In this document: positions 17,832 to 27,769 of the stretch, piece by piece | Position numbering within the stretch: position 1 is the stretch's first letter | Layout of the letters: every line of letters starts with the position of its first letter | From: JBGAHD01 sp044226395 | GTDB lineage: Bacteria; Pseudomonadota; Gammaproteobacteria; Xanthomonadales; Ahniellaceae | Assembly (NCBI GenBank): GCA_044226395.1 | Contig: JBGAHD010000005.1 | Coordinates: forward strand, 310,001-374,000 | DNA length: 64,000 nt | Direction of reading: 5' to 3' | Made by a program: the position numbers and the translations under genes | The notes under the pieces: model-generated | Told to the model about the DNA's origin: nothing | Database searches by the model: none | What the model saw: the letters and a program-made list of their open reading frames with translations, nothing else

Positions 17832-19045
17832 CGCGTGCCCTCCTGATCGGCCACCACCGCGAACCCGCCGCGCTCGGATTCACCCACCAGCACCACGCGT
17901 CGACTGCCATCGGCCTGGAACAGCACCCAGCCGCGTCCGAGAATCGGCGTGGCCTGGCGTTCGCCCGCGCGCGCGAGTCGGAACGCAAAGAAGGTCCAGC
18001 CCGGATACGTCGCGGTGATCTGGCCCTGGTAGTAGCACTCGCCACCGGTCGCGGCGCCTGGCGCTCGACGGCTGACGCACAGCGCGCCTGCCTCGCTAAC
18101 GGTCAGGCGCTCATTCAAGGGCTGCGGCGCGTTGTTGGCGCCGGAGACGAAGCCGGTGGCGATGCGATAGGCATGCGCGCTGACATCGCGCAGATCGAGC
18201 GGCCGCGTCACCGCATTGCGATCGAACGCGGCCGTGTCCTGCACCAGCAGCAGTTCGGCGACGCGCGCGGTGTCGGCGTGATGATTGATCGCGCCGGAAC
18301 GCGCGAAGTCCTCGATGCGCGTGCTCCACGACGTGGTCGCGCTGAAGGCCAGGTTGGCGCGCGCGTCGAGCGTCATGCGCGAGCGCGTGCCATCCTGCGG
18401 CACGCCGGTGCCGATGACCAAGGGCGCCACCGCGCCGGCGATCGCGCGATCGACCGTCGTCGGCACGAGCGGCGCCGCCCACAGCACGCCATCGGGATCG
18501 ACCGCCGCGACCAGTTCGATCGCGCCAGCGCTCGAAGGCCGCACGGTCACGCTGCCGGAGTAAGCGCCGCGCGCGAGGGCGTTCACCGCGCCCAGTCGGC
18601 ACGAATGACCGGCCAACGCCAGCAAGCGCGTCAGTTCGATCGAGCCCGTGCCATAGCTCGCGCCGGCCGGTGGCAGACCGTCATAGGTCAGGCGCGCGTG
18701 ATCGCAATCGAAGAACTCGATCTCGACCCGACCCCAGGGCGACAACTGATGCTCGGCGGGATTGAAGCTGCCGAAGCGCATGCCACTGCTGTAATACGCC
18801 GGGCCCTTGATGCTGCGACCCTCGATCGTGCCATCGATGTACAGATGCACGGGATTGCCTTGCGGATCGTAGACGTACCACAGCGCGATCGCGCGTTGCT
18901 CGTCGAGGATTTCGATCGACAGGCCATGCCCGGACTGCGCCGGGTTGTACCAGCCGCCGCTGATACCGGCGGGCAGCAAGGCCATGGCCTTGCCACAGAA
19001 CGCCAAGGCGAGCGCCAGGCCCGCCCAGAGACGTGGGGTTTTCAT
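17828..19045 (-). CDS. Secreted protein of the 'SGGWY-SGHG' family, copy 1 of a tandem pair
   Basis: The protein has 405 residues with a signal peptide (LWAGLALALAFCGKAMA). It opens ISGGWYNPAQSGHGLSIEIL, IALWYVYDPQGNPVHLYIDG and GPAYYSSGMRFGSFNPAEH, matching the downstream gene strand for strand. A middle region ends GYSG/AYSGSVTV, then AAVDPDGVLW, and the end carries PGWTFFAFRLAR and LGRGWVLF. The pair clearly arose by duplication and has since diverged. Shine-Dalgarno GGAG lies eight bases before the ATG, next to a 14-base palindrome. Function unknown; an extracellular or periplasmic role is inferred from the signal peptide. Confidence 0.75.
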   Translation of the reverse strand: MKTPRLWAGLALALAFCGKAMALLPAGISGGWYNPAQSGHGLSIEILDEQRAIALWYVYDPQGNPVHLYIDGTIEGRSIKGPAYYSSGMRFGSFNPAEHQLSPWGRVEIEFFDCDHARLTYDGLPPAGASYGTGSIELTRLLALAGHSCRLGAVNALARGAYSGSVTVRPSSAGAIELVAAVDPDGVLWAAPLVPTTVDRAIAGAVAPLVIGTGVPQDGTRSRMTLDARANLAFSATTSWSTRIEDFARSGAINHHADTARVAELLLVQDTAAFDRNAVTRPLDLRDVSAHAYRIATGFVSGANNAPQPLNERLTVSEAGALCVSRRAPGAATGGECYYQGQITATYPGWTFFAFRLARAGERQATPILGRGWVLFQADGSRRVVLVGESERGGFAVVADQEGTR

Positions 19046-19054
19046 TGTTCACTC

Positions 19055-19068
19055 CGAATGCGCATTCG
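19055..19068. promoter_or_regulatory. Perfect 14-bp palindrome before the SGGWY operon
   Basis: CGAATGCGCATTCG stands 10 bases upstream of the first ATG and touches the Shine-Dalgarno (GGAG). A bound protein, or an RNA stem, could block translation or transcription. The regulator is unknown. Confidence 0.4.
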
Positions 19069-19167
19069 TCCGTTGTCTGCTCACGCGCGTCGACCGCGCG
19101 TGGCCGTGGCTTGGACGTTCGCCACGCCAGACAAACTACGCGAATCCGAAGTCAGTCGCATCACGCG

Positions 19168-19193
19168 CGGGCGCCGCTCGTCGGCGGCGCCCG
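19168..19193 (-). terminator. Possible terminator hairpin after thiC
   Basis: CGGGCGCCGC and GCGGCGCCCG form a 10-bp stem around a six-base loop about 70 bases beyond the thiC stop. There is no T-run in either direction, so it may instead be a stabilising 3' structure. Confidence 0.4.
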
Positions 19194-19259
19194 CGAATCG
19201 ACAGCGGCGCTTACATCGCTTCGTCGCGGCGACGTGAAAACGCGCGCCGCCGCCGGGGT

Positions 19260-21128
<1,869 letters not shown>

Positions 21129-21187
21129 GGGCGCTCCTTCGGCGTTCTCGTCGAGAAGCGAGGCGCGCGCGAACGGGATCGTCGCGC

Positions 21188-21265
21188 GAAGCTCCCTACG
21201 CCGGTACGGACCGGATCAGGTTCGAAGGGTCTCTCTCAGCCGACTCGCGCCGGCACCCCCGCTTC
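21188..21265 (-). promoter_or_regulatory. TPP riboswitch controlling thiC
   Basis: Read on the minus strand, closing arms GAAGC and GCTTC enclose GGGGGTGCC, then CTGAGA, ACCCTTCGAACCTGAT and CCGGCGTAGGGAG. These are the conserved THI-box segments in the right order. About 60 bases separate it from the start codon. A small hairpin TTCTCG/CGAGAA lies just before the Shine-Dalgarno, and there is no T-run. Control by hiding the ribosome site when TPP is bound is therefore more likely than termination. Confidence 0.96.
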
Positions 21266-21454
21266 AGGCGCGCATTGAAGCACGATCCCCGGCGACACGC
21301 GAGAACAAGGCAAAAGACGGTGAAACTAGGTCGACGACACCCGATGCTGCACCGCACCGTGTGCCAAGGTGTCGTCCAACGCCGAACGCGTGCGATCGGA
21401 ACCATCACCTCTCCGCGCGCGCGTGTCGGCGTTGATACCGGACAGGGGAAAACA

Positions 21455-21820
21455 ATGAAGCACGTTTCAATCTTGCTGGGCGTCGCGGCCCTGCTCACCG
21501 TCGTCGACGCCACCGCGGCCGAAGCCGCGCGCCGCGTGCATCTGCGCAATGACGCGCGCCTGGTGCAGACCTTCGACGCCGGCGCCGTGAACTTCCGTTG
21601 CGAACAAATGGGCGGCGACTCGGTGCGCGAAGGCCGCTGGGTGCGCGATTGCAATGAACTGGCGCGCGCGGAACTGCAGCGCATGTCGCGCGATGGTCGC
21701 CTGGTCGACGCCAAGGTCGCGCGCGAACCACTGGGCGAAGCGGTCGTCGACAAGACGCTCAGCGCCACCATCGCGATTCGCGCCGGTTCCGGCGGCAGCG
21801 GCAACGTCGCCGACTTGTGA
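21455..21820 (+). CDS. Small secreted protein of unknown function
   Basis: The protein has 121 residues with a signal peptide (KHVSILLGVAALLTVVDATAAEA). The mature part is charged, with one or two cysteines (VNFRCEQMGG, RWVRDCNEL) that could form a disulfide, and it ends in a Gly/Ser-rich tail. The frame is open further upstream, but the ATG preceded by AGGGGA is the natural start. It diverges from the thiC leader and is followed by two hairpins. I do not recognise the family. Confidence 0.65.
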   Translation: MKHVSILLGVAALLTVVDATAAEAARRVHLRNDARLVQTFDAGAVNFRCEQMGGDSVREGRWVRDCNELARAELQRMSRDGRLVDAKVAREPLGEAVVDKTLSATIAIRAGSGGSGNVADL

Positions 21821-21831
21821 TCCGACACTAG

Positions 21832-21890
21832 CCGGAACGAGCCCATCCTGGACTCGTTCCGGTAACGCGGAACAACGCGGGGCGTTGTTC
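21832..21890. terminator. Tandem hairpins between convergent genes
   Basis: The first hairpin pairs CCGGAACGAG with CTCGTTCCGG; the second pairs GAACAACGC with GCGTTGTTC around GGG. They sit between the small secreted-protein gene (+) and the TetR gene (-), where bidirectional termination is expected. Neither has a T-run. Confidence 0.5.
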
Positions 21891-21935
21891 GCCGCGACGC
21901 GTCCTACGCCGCGGAGACGATGTGGTCTTCTCGCG

Positions 21936-22598
21936 TCAGCCCGCGCGCGGCGCGAAGGCGCGCAGGAACAGATTCACCACGCTCTCGACGTGACGCTCGG
22001 CATCGGCCGGGTTCTCGTGCACCGCGCAGCCGCACAGCATGCGCATGTGACCCACGCCCTTGAGCATGCACAGAAAGTGTTCGGCGGCGCGCGCGGGATC
22101 GTCGATCTCGAGTTCGCGCGCATCAATCGCCGCGCGCAGAAAACCTTCGAATTCGATCAAGGTGCGCTTGGGCCCGGCTTCGTAGAACAAATCACCGAGC
22201 TTGCCGGTGCTGCGCGCCTCGGCCGCCATCATGCGGTGCACGGCCACGGCCTCCGGGCTGGTGATCAAGGCGCGGAAACCGCGCGCGATCGCGAGCAGGC
22301 GCTCGCGGATCGGACGACGGCGACGGCCAGCGGCGGGCGCCGCTTCATCGCTGAAGTATTCCGGCGGCAGCTGCTCCTCGCACTTGGCCGCGACGGCCGC
22401 GACGAACAGGCTTTCCTTGTCCTTGAAATGGTTGTACACGGTGAGCTTGGACACCCCGGCCACCTGGGCCACGGCATCCATGCTGGTGTTGTCGAAGCCG
22501 CGTTCCACGAACAAGCGCTTGGCCGCCTCGAGAATGGCGGAGCGCTTGCCGAGGTCCGGCGGCCGACCGGGGCCCGGTTGTTTTTGTGGGATCGTCAT
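21936..22598 (-). CDS. TetR/AcrR-family transcriptional regulator
   Basis: The protein has 220 residues. An N-terminal helix-turn-helix of TetR type is clear (AILEAAKRLFVERGFDNTSM, then VAQVAGVSKLTVYNHFKDKE, residues about 20-65). The rest is a ligand-binding domain of the TetR_C type with IRERLLAIARGFRALIT and a C-terminal VVNLFLRAFAPRAG. It diverges from an RND efflux operon, the usual arrangement for a repressor of AcrAB/MexAB-like pumps. It most likely represses that operon and itself through the palindromes in the gap. The inducer is unknown. Confidence 0.92.
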   Translation of the reverse strand: MTIPQKQPGPGRPPDLGKRSAILEAAKRLFVERGFDNTSMDAVAQVAGVSKLTVYNHFKDKESLFVAAVAAKCEEQLPPEYFSDEAAPAAGRRRRPIRERLLAIARGFRALITSPEAVAVHRMMAAEARSTGKLGDLFYEAGPKRTLIEFEGFLRAAIDARELEIDDPARAAEHFLCMLKGVGHMRMLCGCAVHENPADAERHVESVVNLFLRAFAPRAG

Positions 22599-22608
22599 CA
22601 ATAAAAGA

Positions 22609-22651
22609 ATACTAGACGGTGCAGTATTTAGGGAATAGTATACCGGCCGGT
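22609..22651. promoter_or_regulatory. Divergent promoter/operator for the TetR gene and the RND operon
   Basis: Two inverted repeats stand in the 81-base gap: ATACT/AGTAT nine bases apart around ACGG, and the perfect ACCGGCCGGT. Read toward the regulator, TATACT is a good -10 element. TetR operators often have CGGT half-sites of this kind. Binding here by the adjacent TetR protein is inferred. Confidence 0.6.
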
Positions 22652-22679
22652 TCAGAAAGGCCATATCAGGGAAGGCTTC

Positions 22680-23795
22680 ATGCACACAGTCATTCGCTCG
22701 GTCGGCTGGTTCGCGTTTGGCGCGACCGCGGTTCTCGTCCTTTCGGGATGTCACAGCCAGGCCGAGCCCGCGCCGCCGCCGCGACCCGCCGTCGTCGCCC
22801 AGGCCCTGCCCGGCCAACCCCTGATCACCGACACATACGCGGGTGAAGTGCGCGCGCGCTATGAGAGCGCGCTGGGCTTTCGCATCGCCGGCAAGATCAG
22901 CGAGCGCGTGGTTGATGCCGGCGCGCGCGTGAAGAAGGGCGACGTCCTCGCCCGCCTCGAACCGCAAGACGTCAATTTGGCCGTGAGCTCGGCGCGCGCC
23001 GCCGTCGCCGCGGCGCAAGCCGATCTGAGCCTGGCCGACGCCGAACTCGAGCGCCACGCCGCCATGCTCGAAAAGAAGTACATCAGCCAGGCCCTGTACG
23101 ACGCGCGCGTCAACGCGCAAAAGGCCGCGCAGGCGCGCCTGGAACAGACGCGCGCGCAACTGGCGCAAGCGCAAAATCAATCGAGCTACACCGAACTGCG
23201 CGCCGACGCCGATGGCGTGATCACCGCGACCACCGCCGAGATCGGGCAAGTCGTCACCGCGGGCCAGCCCGTGGTCAAGCTCGCGCACGCAGGCGATGTC
23301 GAAGTGCTGATCAATGTGCCCGAAACGCGCATCGGCGCGTTCAAGGCCGACCTGCCCGTGGTCGTGGAAATCTGGGCGCGCGACAACAAGCACTACGCCG
23401 GCAAGGTGCGCGAACTGTCGCCCGAGGCCGATCCGCGCGCGCGCACCTATGACGTGCGCGTGGCCATGACCGAAGCGCACGACGACGTGCAACTGGGCAT
23501 GACCGCGCGCATCTACCTCAATGCCGGCGATGCGCCCAATGCCGTGACCGTGCCGCTGTCCGCGCTCGACGAACGCGAAGGCCAACCGGCGCTGTGGCTG
23601 GTCGATGGCGCCAGCGGCAAGGTGAGCCTGGTGCCAGTGAAAGTCGGCGCCTACCGCGAGGAAGGCGTGACCATCACGCAGGGCGTGGCCGCCCATGCCT
23701 GGGTCGTCGCCGCCGGCGTGCACAAGCTCGAGGAAGGCCAGGTCATACGTCCGGTCGATCGCGACAACAAAGCCGTGAAGCTGGGCGCGGGCTGA
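22680..23795 (+). CDS. RND efflux periplasmic adaptor (membrane fusion protein), lipoprotein
   Basis: The protein has 371 residues. The signal sequence ends in a lipobox LSGC, so it is probably anchored to the inner membrane by lipid. The HlyD/AcrA layout follows: a beta-barrel and lipoyl half (ALGFRIAGKISERVVDAGARV), a coiled-coil hairpin (about 95-160, QADLSLADAELERHAAMLEK), the second lipoyl half (ADGVITATTAEIGQVVTAGQ), a beta-barrel and a membrane-proximal domain. Five bases separate it from the permease gene. GGAAGG precedes the start. It should link the permease to an outer-membrane channel, perhaps the TolC encoded 4 kb downstream. Confidence 0.93.
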   Translation: MHTVIRSVGWFAFGATAVLVLSGCHSQAEPAPPPRPAVVAQALPGQPLITDTYAGEVRARYESALGFRIAGKISERVVDAGARVKKGDVLARLEPQDVNLAVSSARAAVAAAQADLSLADAELERHAAMLEKKYISQALYDARVNAQKAAQARLEQTRAQLAQAQNQSSYTELRADADGVITATTAEIGQVVTAGQPVVKLAHAGDVEVLINVPETRIGAFKADLPVVVEIWARDNKHYAGKVRELSPEADPRARTYDVRVAMTEAHDDVQLGMTARIYLNAGDAPNAVTVPLSALDEREGQPALWLVDGASGKVSLVPVKVGAYREEGVTITQGVAAHAWVVAAGVHKLEEGQVIRPVDRDNKAVKLGAG

Positions 23796-23799
23796 TCCC

Positions 23800-26700
23800 A
23801 TGACCCAATTCAATCTGTCGGAGTGGGCGCTGAAGAATCGCCCGCTGGTGTTCTACTTCACCGTGGTGTTGGCGATTCTCGGCGTGTGGTCGTACACGCG
23901 ACTGGGGCAATCGGAAGATCCGCCGTTCACGTTCAAGGTCATGGTCGTGCGCACGCTGTGGCCGGGCGCGACGGCCGAGGAAGTGGCCAGTCAGATCAAC
24001 GAGCGCATCGAGACTAAGCTCCTCGAGACGGGCTCGTATGAGTTCATTCGCAGCTACGCGCGCCCGGGCGAGTCGCAGGTGTTCTTCATCGCCAAGGACT
24101 CGTTTCCTAACGCGCAGATTCCCGACATCTGGTACCAGGTGCGCAAGAAGATCAGCGATATCCGCGCGACCTTGCCACCGGGCATCATCGGCCCGTTTTT
24201 CAATGACGAATTCGGCGACACCTTCGGCACGATCTACGCGCTGTCGGGCGATGGCTTCGACTACGCTTCGCTGAAGGACTACGCCAAGCGCGTGCAATTG
24301 CAGCTGCTGCGCGTGCCCGACGTGGCCAAGGTCGATCTGATCGGCCTACAGGACGAGAAGATCTACATCGAGCTGTCCAACGCCAAGATCGCCACCTTGG
24401 GCGTGGCCTTCAACGAAGTCGTGGCCGCGCTCGACGCGCAGAATGCCGTGGTGCCAGCCGGCAGTTTCGAAACCGGCAGCGATCGCATCTATATGCGCGC
24501 GACTGGCGCCTTCGATTCGGTCGAAGCGATCCGCAAGATGTCGATCCGCGCCGGCGACCGCTTGTTCAAGCTCGGCGACATCGCCACGGTGACGCGCGGC
24601 TTCTCCGATCCGGCGGCGCCGAAGATGCGCTTCATGGGCGAGCCGGTGATTGGCCTCGGCGTGTCGATGGTCAAGGGCGGCGACATCATTCGCCTGGGCC
24701 AACGCCTGCACGAAGAAACCGATCGCATCTCCGCCGGCCTTCCGCTCGGCCTGGAAATGCATCAGGTCGCTGATCAGCCCAAGGCCGTGCAACGCTCGAT
24801 CGCCGAGTTCGTGCGCTCGCTGGCCGAGGCCGTGATCATCGTATTGGCCGTGAGCTTCTTCAGTCTGGGCTTTCGCACGGGCGCTGTCGTTGCGCTGTCG
24901 ATTCCGCTGGTGCTGGCGATGACCTTCGCCGCGATGAAGTATTTCGGCATCGACTTGCACAAGATCTCGCTCGGCGCCTTGATCCTGGCGCTGGGCCTTT
25001 TGGTCGACGACGCGATCATCGCGGTCGAGATGATGGCCTTGAAGCTCGAACAAGGCTTCGATCGCATGAAGGCCGCGGCCTTCGCGTATCGAAGCACCGC
25101 GTTTCCCATGCTCACCGGCACCTTGGTCACGGCCGCGGGCTTCCTGCCCATCGCCACCGCGCAATCGAGCACGGGCGAATACACGCGCTCGATCTTCCAA
25201 GTGGTGGTGATCGCGCTGCTGATCTCGTGGATCGCGGCCGTGGTGTTCATTCCCTACCTCGGCTACAAGCTCCTGCCCGATGGGCACGGCGCGCGCGCCG
25301 ATGGTCAGGGCGGCCATCACGATCCCTATGACACGCGCTTCTATCGCCGTTTTCGCGAGGTGGTCGACGCCTGTCTCGAGCATCGTTGGCTGGTGATCGG
25401 CATCACGGTGGCGATGTTTATCGCCTCGGTGGTGGGTTTCCGCTTTGTGCAGCAGCAGTTCTTCCCCGATTCCACGCGCCTGGAACTGATGGTCGATCTC
25501 AAGCTCCCCGAAGGCTCGTCGCTCGACGCGACCGAGGCCTCGGCGAAGAAGCTCGAGGCGATCCTGAAAAAGGATAAGGACGTCGACAACTTCGTGACCT
25601 ATGTCGGCACGGGGTCGCCACGCTTCTATCTGCCGTTGGATCAGCAATTGCCGCAGGCCAGCTTCGCGCAGCTGGTGGTGATGACGCATGACATCGCCTC
25701 GCGCGAACGCGTGCGCGCGCGCTTGATCGCGTTGTTCGAGACCGATTTCCCGGAACTGCGCGGCCGCGTGGTGCGCCTCGAGAACGGCCCGCCCGTGGGC
25801 TATCCGGTGCAGTTTCGCGTTTCCGGCGAAGATCCCGCGACGATTCGTGGCCTGGCGCAGCAAGTCGCGCAAGTGATGCGCGCCAACACGCATCTGACCA
25901 ATGTCCATCTGGATTGGGACGAACCGTCGAAGATCATCCGCCTCAACATCGATCAGGATCGCGCCCGCGTGCTGGGCGTGAGTTCGCAGGACCTGGCCAA
26001 TTTCCTGCAGAGCTCGGTCAGCGGTTCGCGCGTGTCGATTTATCGCGAGGGCAATGAGCTGATCGACATGGTCCTGCGCGGTCCGGGCGAGGAACGCGCG
26101 CGTCTGTCGCTGCTGCAATCGCTGGCCGTGCCCACGACCACGGGCCGCACGGTGCCGCTGGCGCAGATCGCCGATGTCTCCTATGGCTTCGAGCACGGCA
26201 TCATCTGGCGTCGCAATCGCTTGCCCACGATCACGGTGCGCGGCGATATCTACGGCCACGTGCAGCCGCCGACCGTCACCGCCGAAGTGCAGGCCAAGCT
26301 CGAGGACATGCGCGCGTCGCTGCCACAGGGTTATCTGCTCGAAGTGGGCGGCACGGTCGAGGATTCCGCGCGCGGCCAGAAGTCGGTCGCCGCCGGCGCG
26401 CCGTTGTTCCTGCTGGTGGTCACGACCCTGCTGATGTTCCAGTTGCGCAGCTTCTCGCGCGTGGCCATGGTCTGGCTGACCGCGCCGCTGGGCTTGATCG
26501 GCGTGACCTTGTTCCTGCTGATCTTCAATACACCGTTCGGTTTCGTGGCGATGCTGGGCACGATCGCGCTGCTGGGCATGATCATGCGAAATTCGGTGAT
26601 CCTGGTCGATCAGATCGATCAGGACATCGCGGCCGGCAGCCATCCCTGGCAGGCCGTGGTCGACGCCACCGTGCGGCGCTTCCGCCCGATCGTGCTGACC

Positions 26701-26925
26701 GCCCTGGCGGCGGTGCTGGCGATGATTCCGCTGTCGCGCAGCGCCTTTTTCGGGCCGATGGCGGTGGCGATCATGGGTGGTCTGATCGTGGCCACGGCCC
26801 TGACCGTGCTGTTCCTGCCGGCGCTGTACGCCGCGTGGTTCCGCGTGCGTCGGCCGCGCGTGCCGCTGCCCGCCGCGGGCGACGTCAATGCCTGGCCCGG
26901 TGACGAAATCGAGACGGCGCGATGA
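23800..26925 (+). CDS. RND efflux transporter permease
   Basis: The protein has 1041 residues and is a proton-driven exporter of the AcrB/HAE-type superfamily in the inner membrane. It begins with the usual amphipathic start and first membrane helix (NRPLVFYFTVVLAILGVWSY). Two large periplasmic loops follow TM1 and TM7 (the latter near RWLVIGITVAMFIASVVGF). The paired aspartates of TM4 are present (LGLLVDDAIIAVEMM), needed for proton transfer. The sequence QSEDPPFTFKVMVVRTLWPG places it in a subgroup different from AcrB itself; I cannot name its substrate. It is co-transcribed with the adaptor and probably repressed by the divergent TetR. Confidence 0.95.
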   Translation: MTQFNLSEWALKNRPLVFYFTVVLAILGVWSYTRLGQSEDPPFTFKVMVVRTLWPGATAEEVASQINERIETKLLETGSYEFIRSYARPGESQVFFIAKDSFPNAQIPDIWYQVRKKISDIRATLPPGIIGPFFNDEFGDTFGTIYALSGDGFDYASLKDYAKRVQLQLLRVPDVAKVDLIGLQDEKIYIELSNAKIATLGVAFNEVVAALDAQNAVVPAGSFETGSDRIYMRATGAFDSVEAIRKMSIRAGDRLFKLGDIATVTRGFSDPAAPKMRFMGEPVIGLGVSMVKGGDIIRLGQRLHEETDRISAGLPLGLEMHQVADQPKAVQRSIAEFVRSLAEAVIIVLAVSFFSLGFRTGAVVALSIPLVLAMTFAAMKYFGIDLHKISLGALILALGLLVDDAIIAVEMMALKLEQGFDRMKAAAFAYRSTAFPMLTGTLVTAAGFLPIATAQSSTGEYTRSIFQVVVIALLISWIAAVVFIPYLGYKLLPDGHGARADGQGGHHDPYDTRFYRRFREVVDACLEHRWLVIGITVAMFIASVVGFRFVQQQFFPDSTRLELMVDLKLPEGSSLDATEASAKKLEAILKKDKDVDNFVTYVGTGSPRFYLPLDQQLPQASFAQLVVMTHDIASRERVRARLIALFETDFPELRGRVVRLENGPPVGYPVQFRVSGEDPATIRGLAQQVAQVMRANTHLTNVHLDWDEPSKIIRLNIDQDRARVLGVSSQDLANFLQSSVSGSRVSIYREGNELIDMVLRGPGEERARLSLLQSLAVPTTTGRTVPLAQIADVSYGFEHGIIWRRNRLPTITVRGDIYGHVQPPTVTAEVQAKLEDMRASLPQGYLLEVGGTVEDSARGQKSVAAGAPLFLLVVTTLLMFQLRSFSRVAMVWLTAPLGLIGVTLFLLIFNTPFGFVAMLGTIALLGMIMRNSVILVDQIDQDIAAGSHPWQAVVDATVRRFRPIVLTALAAVLAMIPLSRSAFFGPMAVAIMGGLIVATALTVLFLPALYAAWFRVRRPRVPLPAAGDVNAWPGDEIETAR

Positions 26926-27083
26926 CCGTGGCGCGCGCCGTCCACCCGCCGCGCGCGCGGACCGGGACACAGGTCATGCTGACTTCCGGCACTACGGAGC
27001 CAGCCCCGGCCACGCCACCCTTTGATTGCCGCGACCGTCACGAAGCCTTAGCCTAGTCGGTCTGGCAAACCGGAAACCCGCAC

Positions 27084-27743
27084 ATGTCCCTGGATTTCGA
27101 ACGCGCACGCTTCAACATGGTCGAGCAGCAGGTCCGCACCTGGGAGGTGCTCGATCAGCGCGTGCTCGACGCCCTGCGTCACGTCAAGCGCGAGGACTTC
27201 GTGCCCACGCGCTATCGCAAGATGGCCTTCGCCGACGTCGCGATTCCGCTCGACTTCGGTCAGACCATGATGAAGCCCGTGGTCGAAGGACGCACGCTGC
27301 AGGCCCTGGAAATCAAGCCCGAGGACGCCGTGCTCGAGATCGGCACCGGCAGCGGTTTTCTCACCGCCTGCCTGGCCACGCTCGGTCGCGAGGTCACCTC
27401 GGTAGAGATCATCGGCGAATTCACCGAACGCGCGCGCGCGCGCCTGGCCGAGATGGGCGTGGCCAACACCCGCCTGGAAACGGCCGATGCGATCGAGGGC
27501 TACAAGCCCAGCCGTCAGTTCGACGCGATCTGCGTCACCGGCGCGGTGGCGACGGTGCCGGACACGTTCCGGCAGTGGCTGGCCATCGGCGGTCGTCTGT
27601 TCGTGATCCGCGGCGAGTCGCCCGCGCAGGAAGCCGTGCTGATTCGTCGCACGGATGACACCCATTTCAGCGAAGAGAGTCTCTTCGAAACCGATCTTCC
27701 CTATCTGACGCACGCCGCGCCGCCACAGCGATTCACGCTGTAA
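27084..27743 (+). CDS. pcm: Protein-L-isoaspartate O-methyltransferase-family protein
   Basis: The 219 residues match the Pcm family: an N-terminal RARFNMVEQQVRTWEVLD, DFVPTRYRKMAFAD, and an SAM-binding motif I (VLEIGTGSGFLTACLA). The post-motif acidic residue is SVEII. The family repairs isoaspartyl residues using S-adenosylmethionine. This version begins FNMVEQQVRTW and lies just before tolC, as in other Xanthomonadales; these tolC-linked members are shorter at the N-terminus and their repair activity is not certain. It ends 26 bases before tolC. Confidence 0.9.
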   Translation: MSLDFERARFNMVEQQVRTWEVLDQRVLDALRHVKREDFVPTRYRKMAFADVAIPLDFGQTMMKPVVEGRTLQALEIKPEDAVLEIGTGSGFLTACLATLGREVTSVEIIGEFTERARARLAEMGVANTRLETADAIEGYKPSRQFDAICVTGAVATVPDTFRQWLAIGGRLFVIRGESPAQEAVLIRRTDDTHFSEESLFETDLPYLTHAAPPQRFTL

Positions 27744-27769
27744 GCGCAAGGCCGCGAAAAGGACGTTAC

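Noticed and set aside
24346..26970. Long open frame on the minus strand opposite the first RND permease
   Set aside because: Arg/His/Gln-rich low-complexity product; the plus strand encodes an intact RND permease.
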